Assembly: GCF_003473485.1 (NCBI RefSeq)
Contig: NC_053046.1
Span: 1,374,001-1,438,000 of the forward strand
Direction: 5' to 3'
DNA: 64,000 nucleotides
Source: Medicago truncatula
Taxonomy: Eukaryota; Streptophyta; Magnoliopsida; Fabales; Fabaceae
A program made the position numbers and the translations under genes. Below the pieces are notes generated by a model. The model had not been told where the DNA came from, did no database searches, and worked only from the letters and a program-made list of their open reading frames with translations. This document shows positions 59,461 to 64,000 of the stretch, piece after piece; positions within the stretch are counted from its first letter, which is position 1; each line of letters opens with the position of its first letter.

Positions 59461-60118
59461 ATCAAATAATCAAATAAATGGATATATATATTCTCCCACA
59501 ACATAATTTTTTCTCTCAGGAATAAGTTGTCTAAAATATCAAATATTAATTTGCACAATAAATTGTATAAGATCAAAACTTAATCAATATTATAAAAGTT
59601 TGTCCTATATTTTATGTCTTGTGTTGTGTTGTTCTATTTAGTATTTACTGTTTAGCTGTTCAAACGCACCCAAGAACAAAAATTTAGAAAATCGATACTA
59701 TTGCAACTTGCAAGTGGATAGGAAAAAGATAGACTTACAAGTGTAGACGATGTCACAAAAAAAAAAAAAACAAGTGTCAAGAAAAAAAACAGTATTTTTT
59801 TCACTCTTAAATTTTGTCACGAAGTACTGTCATAAATAATTATTCTTGTGGTTTTTGTTGTTTGGTTTCTTTTACATACATGCTTTCGTTCATTATCATT
59901 TTACCTTCATTATCATAAATAATTATCGTTTAGATCACAAGACTCAAATGATTTTTATTGAGAGGATGACTCTGATGATTACCTTCCAATTAAAAGATAA
60001 GTGAATGATTTTGTTTTCATAGAAAACAAACATGGAGAAATTTGTTTTTTCTTTTTGTTTTGGTTTTCCATTTTTAATGTTTCCTTTCTATCTACAATTT
60101 AATAGTAATTATTTTAGG

Positions 60119-60399
60119 GGTAATAATCATTTTGGCCACAATTTATCGAAATTCCAAAATAATTATTGATTGTACAATCCGTTAGTTAAAGTATTCTCAT
60201 TGTGCAATTCGTTAGTTAAAACAGTCTCTTATGTTAAAATAATCCTCCAATATTGATATTATGAACGAAACATTTTAACTTAAATGACTATATTTACTAA
60301 CATAGTATACAATCAGAGACTATTTTGAAACGTCGATACATTAAAGAATTATTATGATTATTTGTTACATTTTCAGAGACCAAAATTATTATTATTACC
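60119..60399. mobile_element. MITE with GGTAATAAT ends
   Basis: The left end GGTAATAATCATTTTGGCC pairs with the right end GACCAAAATTATTATTATTA plus CC. The interior is AT-rich with a repeated CCGTTAGTTAAA. No target duplication was seen. Confidence 0.5.
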
Positions 60400-60770
60400 G
60401 ATTTTTTTTTTACTATTGTAGAAAAAAACTATATAGTAACTAAAAACTGGATACATTGTTTTTCCTCTTTTCCGGGACAATGTTTTTCCTCTTTTATTGA
60501 TTGATATCCAATTAAAAAATTGTTTTTTAGATTTATTGAACAACTTATGTATTTGGTCTATAATATAGATAAGATACATCAATTATTAAATAAATTTAAA
60601 ATGCGATTTTTTTCTTATAATAGTGACCGAATGAAGTATATGTTGTTCTTTTTTTTGTTTGGGAGGCATTATGTGTAGTTCTTCTTGCTGCAATTATGCA
60701 ATTCTATATTTTCCAACAATAAAAATCGATTAACTCCTATTTTATAATTAAAATAAACAAATAAAATTTA

Positions 60771-61490
60771 GACTGGTGCTAGTCACACCCCAAAAAAAAC
60801 TAGTTACCTCCAAATTTATTTAAAATTTTACAATAATACCAAAATTGCCCTTTTCATGTAAAATTTTAAAAACCCATCTTTTATGATCATTCTGAACCCT
60901 TACCCCCTTTCATCCACAAATCACGCAACCAATATCTGAATCAACATCTTTGTTATTGATCTGTACTATATTCATAAAGGTTAGTGAATTTCATGAATTT
61001 CATTTTCAATGAGTTTCTATTTGTTTATTGTTTGTTTTGGTATAAAATATGTTCAATTTAGGTTAGTGTAAATTAAGTTTACTTGTGTTCAATTTAGGTT
61101 AATGTAAATTTAGTTTACTTATGTCAATGTAAATTAAGTTTACTTATTATGTTCAATCTAGGTTAATGTAAATTTAGTTTACTTTACGTTCAATCTAGGT
61201 TAGTGTAAATTCAGGTTTACATGTATATAAGAGGTTAGTGTAAACTCAGTTTACTCAATCTAGGTTAATGCAAATTAAGTTTACTTATTCAATCTAGGTT
61301 AATGTAAATTCAGTTTACTTATTCAATTTAGGTTAATGTAAATTTAGTTTACTTATGTTCAATGTAAATTAAGTTTACTTATGTTCAATTTAGGTTAATG
61401 TAAATTTAGTTTACTTATGTTTAACTTAGAGGTATATTAGTCATTCTGGGGTGTAACTTGTTTTTTTTTTGGGTGTGACTAGCACCAGTC
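60771..61490. mobile_element. Mutator-type element carrying a minisatellite
   Basis: 720 bp with an exact 9-bp target duplication TAAAATTTA (60762-60770 and 61491-61499). The inverted ends are GACTGGTGCTAGTCACACCC and its inverse. Its right half is a tandem array (61040-61430). No transposase. Confidence 0.88.
61040..61430. repeat. Minisatellite of ~25-40-base units
   Basis: Around ten imperfect direct repeats built from TTCAATYTAGGTTAATGTAA and ATTTAGTTTACTTATG, with unit lengths varying by omission of short blocks. Confidence 0.85.
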
Positions 61491-62404
61491 TAAAATTTAT
61501 TAGCACTAAATTAAAATTTCTATATTTGTCAATCAAAATCAGATATGGCTAAAACCATGGAGATAAAGAAAACTACTATTAAAAAAAATTATTTAATATA
61601 ATCCAAAAATATCTGCAAATATATTTTCTTTCTTATTTTAAAAGTAACAACTAGTAATAACGCGCAAAACAAAGTTAACAATAAGACTTGCCTATAAAAA
61701 GGAATACATACGTGAAAAAACAAAGTTAACAACAATTACTTGTCTTCTCTCCAACAAGTTCACAAACGTGACAAGCTGGTAGCTTCTGTTCTTTTTTCTT
61801 TTTCTTAATCTTTGCTCTCTTGTTTTTCTCATGCCCTATTTTCTTTACTTTTTTATACCACCATATTTAATTTGCCTCTGTGTTAACTGAATATGCTATG
61901 TTTTTTTTAGAGAAACTGAATATGCTATTTGTAAAATAAAAAAAAACTGAATATGCTATAAAATTGTTTTTTTTGTTTAAGGTTGACCGCATTGTTTCCA
62001 TTGCTTCTAATTCTTGTTCCTTATTTTTACCTTTTTTTTTTTTTTTTTTGTTAAACCTTATTTTTATGTTTTGTTGATTTTAAAAATATATATATACAGT
62101 CTTAATGTTTGTTATAAAGGACTAAGGGTTTTATAGACAATAGACAATACTCCTTAGGGTTTTTTTTTTTTTTTTTAAAGAACATCTTAGGATTTGTTAT
62201 AAGGGAGTGGTTACGGTTGAGTTTGGTTTTTTTTTTTTACTTGAAAAAGCATTTAAGAATCTTTTTGGGCTCTTGAAATCGGGAAAGGATCATATTCATT
62301 TATCAAAATAAATGGAGTATGCAATTTGGGGAGAGATAGAAAGAAAAAAAAAAAAATAGATATTGGATACTACCGGCAAGTGGGTCCCACTATCATTAAT
62401 TGTT

Positions 62405-62596
62405 GGGTCATGTTAATCTGTGTCCCAGACACTCGTTAAAGAGTTAAATATAGTATATTTGCATTAAATGCTTAAATAATGGCCCAACAAAGGTAATATT
62501 TGCATTCAAAGTTGGATAATCAATGCATTGAATGCTTACTCTTTTGGCTTAAAATCTTCTCTTTTGGCTTCCTTAACCGGTGCCTTAGCATTATCC
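62405..62596. mobile_element. Mutator-type MITE related to 23108-23292
   Basis: 192 bp with ends GGGTCATGTTAATCTGTGTC and a right end whose inverse starts GGATAATGCTAAGGCACCGG. It is flanked by TTAATTGTT / TTAATTATT, an 8-of-9 target duplication. Size and end design match the MITE at 23108. Confidence 0.6.
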
Positions 62597-63146
62597 TTAA
62601 TTATTTTATGTTTTTTCAAACTTTTTTTTTTTTTTTTTTGTGTATTTATCTCTCTCTCCAAATGGAATAAATTGAGAGAATCATAAATGAGGAGAATCCT
62701 AATTCCTTGAAATCACATTTAAATATTTGTTTTGAATTTTCTAAAAATAAAACCGAATTTTATTATGTTTTCTTATCATTTATATTTATTATTATATATG
62801 CATAATTGCAATCCTTTTTGTAAATAAAAGTAGCATAGCTTGCATAACTTTCATGAAAAATGCCACCAATGCTTGTTAGCAAATATTGACCAGAAAATGG
62901 AAAACAATGTGTATACTCCATTAGGAGAGAGGTGCAGAAAAGTGGAAGAATAGATGAGGAACTAATTCTGAATTAGAATCACAAAAAACACATCTGAAAA
63001 AATGTAACTTAGACACTGAAAACTGAAAATTGTACACTCTCTTCCACTAGACACATTTATGCCACTCTCTTCACTATTTTGTTATATTCGTTTGCACTGC
63101 TTTACCTATACAGTTATTAATTTTATCTCTATATTTCTTTTCAGGG
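62597..63146 (+). promoter_or_regulatory. Promoter and leader of the GATA-type gene
   Basis: A splice acceptor TTTCTTTTCAG|GG lies two bases before the ATG at 63147, so the leader contains an intron that ends here. The upstream non-coding exon was not fixed. CT-rich stretches near 62645-62660 and 63035-63075 could belong to the leader. Confidence 0.45.
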
Positions 63147-64000
63147 ATGGAGGCTCTTGATTCTGTCGATGACCTATGGGGTTTCTTATCTGACATTGGT
63201 GAGGATGATTATGACAAATCTAGGAAAGCCTTTCCTTCAGTGGACCTGGATGATACCAACCATTCATTTTCTGTAAGTTTAACCTTTCCAAAATGCTTGC
63301 AAGGCCGTGAGAAAATTATTGAGTATGTTGAGGTGTGATCAATAAAAAGATTGGTTTGAATCAATTAGAATTGTGATATATTATATTGTTTTTGTCCAAA
63401 GTAGAATTTTAGCAAGTACTCCAGATTTTTACTTGTCTTCCTTTTAGCATGAATGAATTGGCAATCTGAGATTTCAGTGCCTCCGGTGCCAACGACAGAT
63501 TCTCTCTTTGCATCAAAGTTTCCATTTACTTGTGATCACTGTTTCAAGGTTTCCATGTTGTGGAGCCGGATCTCTCTCAGTGTGAATACTAATGTCTTGA
63601 TTGAAAATTAATGTGCCGTTTTTTTTTTCTTTCTTTTTTCGAATGGCAAAATATATATATATAGATAAACGATACGAAAAAGATCGAACAAAATTAATGT
63701 GCTGCTTGTTTTCATGTTCCAGGAGTTTGCAGTAGAGGATCTTGAATGGCTATCCAACAAAGATGCGTTTCCAGCTGTTGAAACATTTGTTGACTTTTCC
63801 TGTATTCAACCAGATATTTCGCAGAATCAAAAGATAGCACCAATTGTCGAGAACAGCACAAGCAGTAGCAACAGCAATAACAGTTCCAACAGCATTACAC
63901 TCTTAAGTGGCTACAATCACGTAAAGTTCCCTGTCCGTGCACGGAGCAAGTCTCGTAGTAAGCCTCGCCTTGGCATTTCTGATACCTGGAACCATCAATT
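63147..64000 (+). CDS. GATA-type transcription factor, N-terminal part (runs off the window)
   Basis: Exon 1 is 63147-63272 (42 codons from MEALDSVDDLWGFLSDIGED), the intron 63273-63722, and exon 2 starts at 63723 and is open to the window edge. Exon 2 begins EFAVEDLEWLSNKDAFPAVE, followed by an Asn/Ser-rich stretch and the basic segment KFPVRARSKSRSKPR. The acidic 'ELEWLS' block and the later PVRARSK segment are typical of plant subfamily GATA factors that carry one C-terminal zinc finger (C-X2-C-X18-C-X2-C). The finger itself would lie beyond 64000, so DNA binding at GATA sites is inferred from the N-terminal pattern only. Confidence 0.72.

Noticed and set aside
61040-61430. Regular short direct repeats that superficially resemble a CRISPR array
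   Set aside because: Units are contiguous without unique spacers, lie inside a transposon, and the genome is a plant.

Overview
This is nuclear DNA from a flowering plant. It is AT-rich, its genes have GT-AG introns, and plant-only gene families lie among dense, nested DNA transposons. The gene and repeat style (CYP76 array, abundant 9-bp-TSD Mutator MITEs, an AU-type SINE) suggests a legume, possibly Medicago-like. The organism is inferred, not proven.

Host genes, left to right: (1) two direct CYP76-type cytochrome P450 genes at 3031-4852 and 8549-10541; (2) a TOM1-like VHS-GAT protein on the minus strand, 16499-12787, with a hAT element in intron 2; (3) a full-length minus-strand GCFC/PAXBP1-type gene (ILP1-like), 33998-27644, six exons, about 892 aa; (4) a third CYP76 gene on the minus strand, 48063-46242, an inverted near-copy of the first but with an E-to-K change in the PERF motif; (5) the first two coding exons of a GATA-type transcription factor at 63147, running off the right edge. 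The three P450 units share promoter and far-upstream sequence, so whole units of 4-5 kb were duplicated, one inverted.

Transposons fill most of the rest, and many are bounded by target-site duplications read directly here. These are: a 3990-bp Mutator-like element (17839-21828) carrying a 5'-truncated transposase head-to-head with a 5'-truncated plant-mobile-domain gene and a nested 365-bp MITE; a related pair of Mutator-like elements (36061-37322 and 38371-41317); hAT elements at 14178-15049, 37443-38310 and 51150-51600; a Mutator-like element with an internal minisatellite (60771-61490); Helitron-like ends; a SINE; a copia RNase H remnant; and an LTR-like stretch with a tandemly duplicated promoter.

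The most unusual structures are long inverted repeats that could feed small-RNA pathways. At 54475-55615 a casein-kinase-1-like gene fragment is inverted on itself, and the whole hairpin is tandemly duplicated, apparently downstream of spliced minus-strand exons (55684-56100). At 39554-40122, just 3' of a mudrA-like ORF inside a Mutator-like element, two hairpins with related arms sit back to back. At 34372-35998 a hairpin of about 1.6 kb lies inside a Helitron-like element just upstream of the ILP1-like gene. None of these has been shown to be expressed.
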